Assembly (NCBI GenBank): GCA_021646465.1
Contig: SOET01000006.1
Location: 1 to 64,000, forward strand
Source of the DNA: Candidatus Kuenenia hertensis
GTDB taxonomy: Bacteria; Planctomycetota; Brocadiia; Brocadiales; Brocadiaceae
DNA: 64,000 bases
Direction: 5' to 3'
Shown: positions 47,600 through 56,144 of the stretch, one piece after another
How positions within the stretch are numbered: position 1 is the first letter of the stretch
Layout: the number at the start of each line of letters is the position of its first letter
Position numbers and translations under genes: made by a program
Notes under the pieces: model-generated
The model's input: the letters and a program-made list of their open reading frames with translations, nothing else
What the model was told of the DNA's origin: nothing
The model's database searches: none

Positions 47600-49015
47600 T
47601 TAATTTGCGCGGATGTCAACACCCAATTCCAGTGGCTTTTCTTTTAAAATTTTCATTCTTCTGAAATAATCTTTCGTAAGAGATGCAACTACCGGAGAAA
47701 GCACTGCAAGCGCTATAAGATTCGGCGCTGCCATAAGACCGTTCATCGAATCGCAAAAATTGATGATAGGGCCTATTTTCATAGTGGCGCCAAGGATAAT
47801 GAAACCAAGATAAATTATGCGATACGGATGAACCGCTTTCTTTCCAAAAAGGTAATCTGCCGCACGGTCACCATAATACGACCACGAAATAAGGGTAGAA
47901 AACGCAAAGAATATAATACTTGCCGCAACAAATTTAGCGCCTATATTGCTACCAATACCAATCGAAAATGCCTTGCCGGTTAATTCACCTTTCACATCAC
48001 ACACCTCATGGGCGCCGGTTACAATAATAACAAGCGCCGTCATAGAACAAATACAGATGGTATCAATAAACGGACCAAGCATAGCAACAAGTCCTTCCCG
48101 AATGGGTTCCTTTGTCCTTGCTGCACCATGTGCAATCGCAGCAGAACCAAGCCCCGCCTCGTTAGAAAAAAGCCCTCGTGCTACTCCGGAACGAATCACG
48201 CTTCCAAGGATCCCACCTGCTATTGACTCCGGGGCATGGAACGCATAATAAAATATCGTATAAAATCCGGAGGGAACCGCTGAATAATTGATAGTTAAAA
48301 TAAAGACCCCACCGATAACATAAAAGGTACACATAAAGGGAACAATCTTTGAAGCCACACTCCCTATGCTTTTAACCCCCCCGATAATGACAAAACCAAC
48401 CACTATCGCAATGACAACCCCAACGATAACATTAAACAAAAAACTTGGTTCACTGCTGCCGCGAATAAGTTCGTTCAGACTCACCACAACATTGTTAATC
48501 TGAAACATATTTCCACTGCCAAAACTTGCCATAATCGCAAAGAAGGCAAACAACACCGCAAGCCATTTGAATTTTGGCCCCATGCCGATTTCAATGAAAT
48601 GCATAGGCCCCCCGTGCGCCTCCCCATTTTTATCAATGCGCCTGAAGTGTACGGCAAGCGAACATGAAGTAAATTTTGTAGCCATGCCGACAAGTGCGGT
48701 AATCCACATCCAGAATACAGCGCCAGGCCCGCCTGTCAATATTGCGGCAGCCACTCCGACGATGTTGCCGGTACCAATTGTTGCAGAAAGGGCTGTTGAA
48801 AGCGCCTGAAAGTGGGTAATCTCACCCGGGTCCCGCTCATCATCATAGTTGCCGCGAAGCACTTTTATTCCGTGCGCAAAACCCCTGAACTGAACAAACA
48901 ACAACCGAAACGTTAAAAACAGGCCCACCCCCACGAGGAGCACCATAAGAGGCGCACCCCAAACATAACCGTTAAACGCTTCAATATATTTTTCAACCAT
49001 TACTTTCCTCTGCAC
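47600..49015 (-). CDS. Sodium:alanine (amino acid) symporter, AGCS family
   Basis: The 471-residue inner-membrane protein has about eleven membrane helices. Signature segments are ALSATIGTGNIVGVAAAILTGGPGAVFWMW (family N-terminal motif), FSNEAGLGSAAIAHGAA in the middle, and the C-terminal NLIALAVLSP. It takes up alanine or glycine with Na+. The start is set by the ATG of MQRKVMVEKYIEAFNGYVWG; M6 is also possible. No partner gene is linked. Confidence 0.92.
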   Translation of the reverse strand: MQRKVMVEKYIEAFNGYVWGAPLMVLLVGVGLFLTFRLLFVQFRGFAHGIKVLRGNYDDERDPGEITHFQALSTALSATIGTGNIVGVAAAILTGGPGAVFWMWITALVGMATKFTSCSLAVHFRRIDKNGEAHGGPMHFIEIGMGPKFKWLAVLFAFFAIMASFGSGNMFQINNVVVSLNELIRGSSEPSFLFNVIVGVVIAIVVGFVIIGGVKSIGSVASKIVPFMCTFYVIGGVFILTINYSAVPSGFYTIFYYAFHAPESIAGGILGSVIRSGVARGLFSNEAGLGSAAIAHGAARTKEPIREGLVAMLGPFIDTICICSMTALVIIVTGAHEVCDVKGELTGKAFSIGIGSNIGAKFVAASIIFFAFSTLISWSYYGDRAADYLFGKKAVHPYRIIYLGFIILGATMKIGPIINFCDSMNGLMAAPNLIALAVLSPVVASLTKDYFRRMKILKEKPLELGVDIRAN

Positions 49016-49653
49016 AAAATGAAATGTGTATCCAATAAACTAACAAAAACTGTAATACCTTTTACCAGATTTAACCCTGTGAATGCAATGATTCCTTTTC
49101 TTTATAAAGGGAAAAGTATCTCCTTTTTTTACAACTTCATGAAAAAATATCAGATGGCATCACAATCTTCATTCTTTGCTATTTGCAATCTTTTACTCAA
49201 CAAATTTAGGAATAACCACCTATCAAACTATCACGAACAAACATACCCTCACAATAATACTTTCTTTTGAGCCTATTCTTTTAGGTACACCCATTTTAGG
49301 GCATTGAAAAGAAGAAGAACACCCGTACAATTATGTAATTATGGTACCAATATTAAATACAAGACGCTCTTTTACCAATTTTGTATTACGCGATTTTTTG
49401 AATAATCTGATGCTTAAAAACTCTATGTTAATTGATATTAAAGGCAAGCAATTTTTAACATTGCGGAAAATAATTTAAAAACAATGTTCGTCTAAAAAAT
49501 ACCATGCGACTAAGCGCGAACCATAGTTGTTGGAAATGGCACTCATTCATAAAACATATATTGATTACATATTTTATTGCCAGTTTTTTCGGTTTTTTAA
49601 TATGCCCTATGGGTATCAGTATCTGTTTTCGCAATTACCGATCTTGGTTTTCG
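49016..49653. other. Intergenic region upstream of the accessory block
   Basis: About 640 AT-rich bases. Open frames here (49019, 49527) have no ribosome-binding site or protein-like sequence. I see nothing else clearly functional; it separates the housekeeping-type neighbourhood from the IS remnant. Confidence 0.4.
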
Positions 49654-49986
49654 TTATCGAAAACTCAGTTGATGAAAAAAATTTTGACGCTGGCGAACCT
49701 TCAACTCTACGTGAAATTTCTTTTCAAAATGGTAGCTCAACAATTTACCATCCCACAAATTTTGCATATATTTATATTCGCTAGGGAACAAACGGAGACA
49801 CCATGCGGTAATCCGTCGCTCTTCCTCGGAAAGTCGAGAACGCCTTCCGGAGCGGGCAGCATTGCGCAAGCCTTCAATTCCAGTATCATTAAAACGCTTC
49901 TTCCGATGTTGAACAGTTCGTACACCATCTCCAAAAAAGCGCAACAACCTCAGCGCATTTTTTCTATGGCAGATCAAAAAAAACAA
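49654..49986 (-). pseudogene. IS630-type transposase N-terminal remnant
   Basis: On the minus strand a 110-residue frame has the helix-turn-helix and linker of IS630-like transposases: VRTVQHRKKRFNDTGIEGL followed by RSGRRSRLSEEERRI. The DDE catalytic domain is missing, so this is a truncated relic. It overlaps the start of the coiled-coil lipoprotein on the opposite strand and makes the plus-strand open frame there look artificially long. It marks an old insertion at the left edge of the accessory block. Confidence 0.65.
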
Positions 49987-50442
49987 TGGAGGAAAATCAT
50001 TAGAAAAAATGGCTTGGTGTGCGTGATAACTTTCGTTTTATTTCTCATGGTATCATGTGGTAATGAAAAATCAGAAAAAACAGAAACTGAAATAACTGCA
50101 AAAAATGTCCAACGTAAGACACAAGAAACCCTTGAAACAACGCAGGCTTACCTAAAACAGGGGCAGGAAAAATTTGCAATGGATATAGAATACAAACTGA
50201 ATGCTATTGAAGAAAAAATAGAACAATTAGAAAAAAGGGCAGAAAATGCTACAGCAGAGACAAAAGATAAATATAATGAAATAGTTGAAGAGCTACATCA
50301 GAGACGTGATGTTGCGCGAGATAAATTAGATGAATTAAAGTCTGCTGGTATAGACGTCTGGGAAGATCTTAAATTCGGAATGAATGTTGCTTACACTGAT
50401 TTAGAGAACTTTTTTAACAAAGCTGTATCTGAGTTCCAATAA
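49966..50442 (+). CDS. Coiled-coil lipoprotein
   Basis: The 158-residue lipoprotein has a basic N-terminus, hydrophobic stretch and lipobox LMVSC (C32). A long coiled coil follows (about 50-130), and the C-terminal LKSAGIDVWEDLKFG matches the protein encoded at 55854. The continuous open frame begins at 49504, but its first 154 codons run antisense to a transposase remnant, so the start is set at the ATG at 49966. No good ribosome-binding site precedes it, so expression may have been disturbed by the insertion. Confidence 0.65.
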   Translation: MADQKKQWRKIIRKNGLVCVITFVLFLMVSCGNEKSEKTETEITAKNVQRKTQETLETTQAYLKQGQEKFAMDIEYKLNAIEEKIEQLEKRAENATAETKDKYNEIVEELHQRRDVARDKLDELKSAGIDVWEDLKFGMNVAYTDLENFFNKAVSEFQ

Positions 50443-50859
50443 AGAGGCAAAAAACGAAATACCCTTAATAGGGAAATCATGTCGGGTTTTTAATCATTAT
50501 TTACAGGATTTGTTACCTTTTTCAATACAAGAATATCAAATTGAAAAAGCCTGGCATCGCTTTTCAATCGGTGTTTTCAAAAAACTAAAGTGTTACGATT
50601 CTTCATTATCGAACCTTAATTGTGAAAAACATGATTATTTTAGGTTTAAGTTGTATTTTTCAGCCTTTACTCCATGTTAAGAATTAAGCTATTTTTCTTT
50701 GCAGAAACTTTGTTCTTTTAATGAAAAACACTTAAAGTACTACTGAAATGTATATGCTGTAAATGATACAGTTTACTAAAATATTGTTCAAAATATTTTG
50801 TCATGTGACGAAGAATTCAAACTAAAATTAAATCAAAAAAATTAACAAGAGGGGTAAAA
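50443..50859. other. Intergenic region upstream of the P460 lipoprotein
   Basis: 417 bases, AT-rich. Near 50757-50771 is a small dyad, CTGTA-AATGA-TACAG, nested in GTAAA...TTTAC. It could be a regulator site for the P460 gene. No near-consensus promoter is visible. Confidence 0.35.
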
Positions 50860-52560
50860 ATGAAAAAATATTTATTATCATTATTAGTTGTGATTGCAAT
50901 TGGTTTTTCCCCCATAATAGGATGTAAGAAGATAGGCAAGGGATATAAATCTGAAGAATCAACAGAAACGGCCAAAGAAAGAACAACTGAATCTGATACA
51001 GAAAAATCACTTTCCGTTTCTGAAGAAGAAAGAACTGAAATTACAGGAAAAGGAACATCTTTAGAGCCGGAGAAAGGATTGTCTGAAACAGAAAAAACAG
51101 AAATCATGATAACAGATGTTGAGAGGATAGCGAAGGAACTTTGGGATACGATACACAAAGAGAATTACAAACTTAATTGGAAGTTATGGCCAGATACGGA
51201 AGACTTTCATAAAGGAAGGAAACCACATGGGGAATTGCTAACTACCTATGTTAATGATATTGCTTATGATGCAATTAAAAATAAGAAAGGAAAGCTGGAT
51301 GCTGGATCGATAATTATTACTGAGAATTATACATCAGATAGAAACATTATTTTTGTAACAGTAATGCAGAAAATAAATGGTTTCAATCCACTTGCAAATG
51401 ATTGGTTTTGGGTAAAATATGAAACTAACGGTGAAATTACTGCTGTTATAAAGGACAATAAGACATTGAAATTGGCTGGAAATGTTGCTGATTGTATTGA
51501 ATGCCACATCTTGCAGACCGATAACGATTATCTTTACACGAGCCCCATTATTGATATAGAAAAAGTAATTCTCGATACAAAAAAGAAAGAAGAAGAAATT
51601 GCGAATGTGGAAAGGCTGGCTGCTGAAATCTGGAATAAAATAAAGAGTGACAATTACCCGGAAACTTGGAAAATGTGGCCAGGTAAAGAGGCTTTTTATA
51701 ATGGAATCGATCCGCATGGAACATTATTGAACACATATGTAAATGAAGTAGCTTATGAATCAATTATACAGGAGAAAGAGTCCATACCTTACGATGCTGT
51801 CATCGTTACAGAAAACTATATGTTTGATAAAAATCTGGAATTCATTACCGTGATGAAGAAGATAAAGGGTTTTGACCCAGAAAACAATGATTGGTTTTGG
51901 ATCAAGTTTAAACCAAATGGTGCGATAATAACCGAAGAAAAGTACGGAGAAACTATTCCTTTGGCAGGTAAAGTCGATACCTGCATAACTTGTCACAAAA
52001 ACCAGTCTCTTAATGATTATATTTATACAAGTTTTACAAAGGGTATTACAAAAAAAGAAATAACCGAAGAAAAACCAGAAGGTACAGAGCGTGTTTATGA
52101 ATTAATGGCGAAAGAACTATGGGAAATCATGCAAAATGAGAAGTATCGTGAAAACTGGAAAATGTGGCCAGGGAAAACCGCTTTTTATGAAGGGACAGAA
52201 CCACATGGGTTTTGGCTTACCACATATGTAAACGATCTCGCCCATGAGGCAATTAAACATAAGAAAGGTGAATTACAACCAGGCGCAATAATAATTAAAG
52301 AGAATTACAGAAAGGATAAAAACATTGATTCTATAACGGTAATGCAGAAAATAAAAGGTTTTGATCCTGATGCAAAGGATTGGTTCTGGGTTAAATATGA
52401 ACCGAATGGTGACGTTATGGTCATAGAGAAAGAAGAAGATGGGAAAACGAAGACCATCAAGCTTGCCGGCAAGCTGTCACCATGTATTAAATGCCACGGA
52501 ACTCAGACCAGCAATGATTATATTATGACAACTCCTTTAAAATTATTGCATACTTACTGA
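50860..52560 (+). CDS. Lipoprotein with three tandem cytochrome P460 domains
   Basis: The 566-residue outer-surface or periplasmic lipoprotein has a lipobox IIGC with C22. An acidic Ser/Thr/Glu-rich linker (about 25-85) follows, then three P460-type domains (about 86-228, 249-391, 411-559). Each has the family WP...HG...TYVN, ENY, GF.P...DWFW and a C-terminal heme motif: CIECH (212-216), CITCH (375-379), CIKCH (542-546). Cytochrome P460 oxidises hydroxylamine or binds NO. In Nitrosomonas P460, Lys70 bonds to the heme. By my alignment domain 3 keeps it (K480 in IIIKENY), while domains 1 and 2 have threonine (T154, T317). Confidence 0.85.
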   Translation: MKKYLLSLLVVIAIGFSPIIGCKKIGKGYKSEESTETAKERTTESDTEKSLSVSEEERTEITGKGTSLEPEKGLSETEKTEIMITDVERIAKELWDTIHKENYKLNWKLWPDTEDFHKGRKPHGELLTTYVNDIAYDAIKNKKGKLDAGSIIITENYTSDRNIIFVTVMQKINGFNPLANDWFWVKYETNGEITAVIKDNKTLKLAGNVADCIECHILQTDNDYLYTSPIIDIEKVILDTKKKEEEIANVERLAAEIWNKIKSDNYPETWKMWPGKEAFYNGIDPHGTLLNTYVNEVAYESIIQEKESIPYDAVIVTENYMFDKNLEFITVMKKIKGFDPENNDWFWIKFKPNGAIITEEKYGETIPLAGKVDTCITCHKNQSLNDYIYTSFTKGITKKEITEEKPEGTERVYELMAKELWEIMQNEKYRENWKMWPGKTAFYEGTEPHGFWLTTYVNDLAHEAIKHKKGELQPGAIIIKENYRKDKNIDSITVMQKIKGFDPDAKDWFWVKYEPNGDVMVIEKEEDGKTKTIKLAGKLSPCIKCHGTQTSNDYIMTTPLKLLHTY

Positions 52561-52568
52561 TCGGTTAA

Positions 52569-52580
52569 GCCTCCGGAGGC
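52569..52580. repeat. 12-bp perfect palindrome
   Basis: GCCTCCGGAGGC lies 8 bases after the P460 gene stop and 17 bases before the next start. It contains an internal GGAGG. It could be a small hairpin at the gene junction; it is too short to call a terminator. Confidence 0.45.
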
Positions 52581-52596
52581 ATTAAAGGAATCAGGA

Positions 52597-52935
52597 ATGA
52601 AAAATAATTTAATAGTTATACTGTTTCTGTTGCTTAATCCCACTATTGCTTTTTCAGGAGAAATTTACGGAACGATAAAAAAAGATGGAAGGCCGATACC
52701 GGAAGGGTCAGAGATAAAAGTCGAAATGTTGACATCCGGAAAGACGTACTCTTCAAAATGTGCACAATATGGGTCATATTCATTGTATGTACCGGGGAAA
52801 GGACGTGGTCTTCTTATTATACAAAATGATGAATTAATATCAGAACCGATATTAATATATATCTATGAGAATGCTATCCAGTATGATTTCGTTTTAGAAG
52901 AAAAAAACGGTTCTTTCCCCGTAAGGAGAAAATAA
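52597..52935 (+). CDS. Small exported beta-rich protein (carboxypeptidase-regulatory-like)
   Basis: The 112-residue protein has a signal peptide (about 1-20) and a single beta-sandwich-like domain: GEIYGTIKKDGRPIPEGSEI and GSYSLYVPGKGRG. This is the pattern of carboxypeptidase-regulatory-like (transthyretin-type) domains. It lies 36 bases after the P460 lipoprotein and 2 bases before the first of the paired membrane proteins, so they are likely one operon. Confidence 0.65.
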   Translation: MKNNLIVILFLLLNPTIAFSGEIYGTIKKDGRPIPEGSEIKVEMLTSGKTYSSKCAQYGSYSLYVPGKGRGLLIIQNDELISEPILIYIYENAIQYDFVLEEKNGSFPVRRK

Positions 52936-52937
52936 GC

Positions 52938-53894
52938 ATGGGTGAGGAAGAAAAGGGGAAAGCAGAAAAAAATTTAGGTGCTAAATTTGAAAAATTTACT
53001 ACCCATTATCTCGGACCATGTGGAAGCCTGATTATTGCAACTGCAATACTTATTTCAGGTTATTTAGGCTCCAATTATTTAAAGGAACGGGCGGCAGCTA
53101 AAGCACGTACAGACAAAGGAGTGCTCACCATGGAGGCAATACAAATTTACTCCGATATGATGAGAGAACAAGAAGAGGCGGAAAATAATTTACGCAAAGA
53201 TATGTTTAATTCAAGTATGAAAGTGTTTTCTCTGCCGGACGCCTACGATCTTGAAGAGCAATTATTAAATCTGGAGCTTCTTGCTTTAAACTTTCATGAA
53301 ACTTTTAATTTGAAACCCTTTTTTCGTTTTATAAGAGAACAAATACCGGTTTCTTCAGTCTATGATCCAAAAGAGATGTATTTAACTCGTTTATATACCA
53401 CAGCAAAATCGATAATGAAAAAACAAATGATGATTGTGGAAGGAGAGGGTGAAAAATTCTCCCAAACGATAGATTTGGAACGGCTGGGACAAATTCAGGG
53501 AAGTCTTCAACTGGACGAAGAAAGTCTTGTTGTACAAGGGGTAAAGAGAAACTATAAAATTTATGTACAAAAAGCGAACTACGAATTAAAAGAAATATTG
53601 GTCAGGTTAGAAATAAGAACACAAAAAGAATCTTCAGAAGACATTGATACAAAAATTTCGGAGTGCCGGTTAGACTATTTTAATTTTCCTATGATTCATA
53701 ATGTTGTCCTGTCACACGATCAACGGTGTGCAGTCGTATTGAATGAATTTACAGAATCATGCGCCGATATTACACTAATAGCATTCCCAGGCTCTTTGGC
53801 CGTAAGGGGAAAACCGTATTATCAGGATGTGATTCAAAATCTCCTCGTAACGGGAAAATTATTTGATGAAAATATCAACAAAGAATTGTGGTAG
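52938..53894 (+). CDS. Single-pass membrane protein, first of a tandem paralogous pair
   Basis: A 318-residue protein of unknown family. Its N-terminus has one hydrophobic segment (LIIATAILISGYLGSNYL, about 32-49) preceded by a conserved GPCGS. A long soluble region (about 55-318) ends with YDP/HDQRCAVVLNEF, TESCADITLIAFPGSLA and the conserved GKPYYQDVIQNLLVTGKLF. The strongest identity with the next gene is at both ends. The function is unknown; the position next to the P460 lipoprotein suggests an anchored partner in the same complex. Confidence 0.7.
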   Translation: MGEEEKGKAEKNLGAKFEKFTTHYLGPCGSLIIATAILISGYLGSNYLKERAAAKARTDKGVLTMEAIQIYSDMMREQEEAENNLRKDMFNSSMKVFSLPDAYDLEEQLLNLELLALNFHETFNLKPFFRFIREQIPVSSVYDPKEMYLTRLYTTAKSIMKKQMMIVEGEGEKFSQTIDLERLGQIQGSLQLDEESLVVQGVKRNYKIYVQKANYELKEILVRLEIRTQKESSEDIDTKISECRLDYFNFPMIHNVVLSHDQRCAVVLNEFTESCADITLIAFPGSLAVRGKPYYQDVIQNLLVTGKLFDENINKELW

Positions 53895-53990
53895 CCTTAT
53901 AATGTAAGATAAAATATTTTGTTAGAAGAGTGTGCAAAAAACCGTAAACGTTTTTAAGTATGATGACTCCGTTTTACAGAAAAGATAGTC

Positions 53991-54950
53991 ATGGAAGATA
54001 AGAATGAAGAAGAGAAGAATATTCAATATTGCAGCAGGAGAGAAAGACTTATCAATTGTTACATCGGGCCTTGTGGAAGCCTTTTTGTTGCAACGGCTAT
54101 CCTTGTTTCCGGATATTTAGGCTCCAATTATCTAAAGGAGCGGACGGCAGCAAAAGCTCGTATAGAAAGAGGAGTACTCACCATGGAGGCAATTCAAGTT
54201 TATTCCGGTATTATGAGAAAACAGGAAGAAGCAGAAAATAAATTGCGTGAAGACCTGTTTAATACAAATATAAAAATATTTTCCAAAACAGATACATTTA
54301 AACTGAATGAACAAATGTTAAATTTAGATATTATTGCAACTAATTTTCATGAAAGTTTTAATCTAAAACCATTTTTTGAATATATGAAAGAAAAAATATC
54401 TGCTTCTTCTCTATCCGATAGTATATATGGAGCGTATTTAGCGCGATTGTATCAAACCGCACAAACAATAATTCATAAACAGATGCTGATTCTGGAAGGA
54501 GCCGGAGATAAATTTTCACGAATGGTTGATATTGAACGGCTTAAACAAAGCCATGGGTCCCTTCAATTAGAAGAAGAGAACCTTATGGTAGAAGGTGTCG
54601 AGAGGAACTATAAAACGAGTGTAATAAAAGTCAACATCGAATCAAAAGAGATATTAGTCCGGCTGGAAGTCAGGACGATAAAGATGAATACTGCGGAAGT
54701 CATTAAAAAAACTACCGAGTTTTGGGTAAGCTTTTTTGATTTTCCTATGATTCATTATGTTACCCTGTCATATGATCAACGGTGTGCAATTGTGCTGAAT
54801 GAATTTACTGAAACATGTGCTGATATAACGCTTGTTACGTTTCCAGGCTCCCTTGCAATCAGGGGAAAGCCATATTATCAGGATACAATTCAAAACCTTC
54901 TTGTGACGGGCAAGTTATTTAATGAAACTAACAACAAAAAACAATGGTAG
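53991..54950 (+). CDS. Single-pass membrane protein, second of a tandem paralogous pair
   Basis: A 319-residue paralogue of the gene before it. It shares GPCGSLFVATAILVSGYLGSN with one membrane helix (about 32-50), then KERTAAKARIERGVLTMEAIQ and the C-terminal NEFTETCADITLVTFPGSLAIRGKPYYQD region. The middle is more diverged. The two arose by tandem duplication. I do not recognise the family. A gap of 96 bases separates them, so the second may have its own control. Confidence 0.7.
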   Translation: MEDKNEEEKNIQYCSRRERLINCYIGPCGSLFVATAILVSGYLGSNYLKERTAAKARIERGVLTMEAIQVYSGIMRKQEEAENKLREDLFNTNIKIFSKTDTFKLNEQMLNLDIIATNFHESFNLKPFFEYMKEKISASSLSDSIYGAYLARLYQTAQTIIHKQMLILEGAGDKFSRMVDIERLKQSHGSLQLEEENLMVEGVERNYKTSVIKVNIESKEILVRLEVRTIKMNTAEVIKKTTEFWVSFFDFPMIHYVTLSYDQRCAIVLNEFTETCADITLVTFPGSLAIRGKPYYQDTIQNLLVTGKLFNETNNKKQW

Positions 54951-55429
54951 CTTGCGTCAGTCTGTCTTCTTGTCAGGCATTTTTACTGTAAAACAAAATT
55001 GAAAAAAAGAAGAGATGATCATGAAAGAAAATAATTGTATAAGTGGATGGTTTGTATACCGGAAAAATTATTTATTCACCCGTGTTAAAGAAGGTACTTC
55101 TAAGCACCTGTATCTTAAATACAAAAATTATTAAAATGATAAAAATATTTCGATAAAGGCATACCTTGAGGAATCAGGGGACGCAAAGAAAAGGGTCTTT
55201 TAAAGTTTATAGAAAAAAGAGGGAAAAGACAGCCTTACTGCCGAAGATATTTTTAAATATCGCGGCAGTAAGGCTGTCTTTTTCTGGACGTTTTTTGAGT
55301 AAGAAATTATGCAGTTCATGAAGAGCATGTAATAATCGTATTTTTTTGATTTGATGTTAAGGATATTTTACCCATCGTCTGTAGAAATCATTATTTTAAA
55401 CCTTTAATGAAAATGAAGGAGGCAATAGT
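54951..55429. other. Intergenic region with long hairpin
   Basis: 479 bases after the membrane-protein pair. It holds the hairpin at 55225-55281. A short open frame at 55021 (36 codons, with GAAGAGA upstream) could encode a micro-protein, but support is weak. Confidence 0.4.
55225..55285 (+). terminator. Long two-part hairpin terminator
   Basis: A perfect 19-bp inverted repeat (AAAGACAGCCTTACTGCCG at 55225-55243 and its complement at 55263-55281) encloses a second AT-rich inverted repeat, GATATTT...AAATATC. A run of T follows. It probably ends the P460 operon transcript. Confidence 0.8.
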
Positions 55430-55606
55430 ATGCTTTACTGGGCGTTGGTTTTTTTTATCATTTCAATTGTTGCTGCAGTATTGGGGTTCACCGGGATTGC
55501 TGCTGCAGCAGCAGGGATAGCGAGAATACTGTTCTTTCTTTTTATCGTCGTCTTTATCTTCTTTTTGATAGCCGGGTTATTCGGGAGGAGAAGACCGCCG
55601 ATATGA
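55430..55606 (+). CDS. DUF1328 family small membrane protein
   Basis: The 58-residue protein has two hydrophobic helices (about 3-28 and 31-48) with an Ala-rich middle and a basic GRRRPP end, as in the widespread YtjA/DUF1328 family. AAGGAGG is 7 bases before the ATG, the best ribosome-binding site in this area. DUF1328 genes are often near other stress micro-proteins, as here. Function is not known. Confidence 0.83.
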   Translation: MLYWALVFFIISIVAAVLGFTGIAAAAAGIARILFFLFIVVFIFFLIAGLFGRRRPPI

Positions 55607-55681
55607 AATATTTTTCAAACTCTTAAGGCGTGAAATCACCGAACACATTTCATCTTATACCATTTTAAAAGGAGAAATACG

Positions 55682-55837
55682 TTGTTAAGAACAATACTAA
55701 TCATACTGCTTATTCTGGCTCTTCTTGGGGCATTACCAACGTGGCCCTATAGTATTGGGTGGGGATATTATCCGAGCGGTTCTCTGGGGTTTATCCTGAT
55801 AATTTTACTCATTTTACTTTTAATCGGGCGTATTTAG
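55682..55837 (+). CDS. DUF3309 family small membrane protein
   Basis: The 51-residue protein has the DUF3309 pattern: hydrophobic N-terminal helix, GALPTWPYSIGWGYYPSG loop and a second hydrophobic helix ending LIGRI. It starts at TTG (55682) with AAGGAGA 6 bases before. It lies 75 bases after the DUF1328 gene and 16 bases before the coiled-coil gene, so the three are probably one operon. The function is unknown. Confidence 0.8.
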   Translation: MLRTILIILLILALLGALPTWPYSIGWGYYPSGSLGFILIILLILLLIGRI

Positions 55838-55853
55838 AAAGAGGAGATTTCTT

Positions 55854-56144
55854 ATGAATAAGAGAAAGGCATATGAAGAAAAGTTAGATGCACAACTAAG
55901 GGAATGGAGATCAAAGATTGAGAATTTAAAGGCCAAAGCGGACAAGGCAGATGCAGAAGCAAAGATAGAATACTATCGGAACATCGATTCATTGAAAAAT
56001 GACTATAACGCATTACAAGCTAAGCTCCTGCAGCTTAAGTCCGCAGCAGATGAATCATGGGAGGATATCAAAGCAGGATCAGAAACCGCATGGGAAGAAC
56101 TTAAGACCGCTTTCAGCAATGCAATGGCAAAATTCAAGGATTAA
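55854..56144 (+). CDS. Small coiled-coil protein
   Basis: The 96-residue, charged, all-helical cytoplasmic-type protein has repeated A-K-A-D-K-A-D-A patterns. Its second half, LKSAADESWEDIKAGSETAW, resembles that of the coiled-coil lipoprotein at 49966, so the two are paralogues, one lipidated and one not. GAGGAG lies 8 bases before the start. It is the last gene of the DUF1328-DUF3309 group. No enzymatic motif is present. Confidence 0.78.
   Translation: MNKRKAYEEKLDAQLREWRSKIENLKAKADKADAEAKIEYYRNIDSLKNDYNALQAKLLQLKSAADESWEDIKAGSETAWEELKTAFSNAMAKFKD

Noticed and set aside
49019-49270. 83-codon frame upstream of the amino-acid symporter
   Set aside because: Composition looks like intergenic DNA; no ribosome-binding site or domain.
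49504-49965. N-terminal 154 codons of the long plus-strand open frame before the coiled-coil lipoprotein
   Set aside because: They run antisense to the transposase remnant and contain no signal or domain; the lipoprotein signal begins only after 49966.
55021-55131. 36-codon frame after the tandem membrane proteins
   Set aside because: A purine-rich stretch precedes it, but the peptide has no recognisable features; kept only as a remark.
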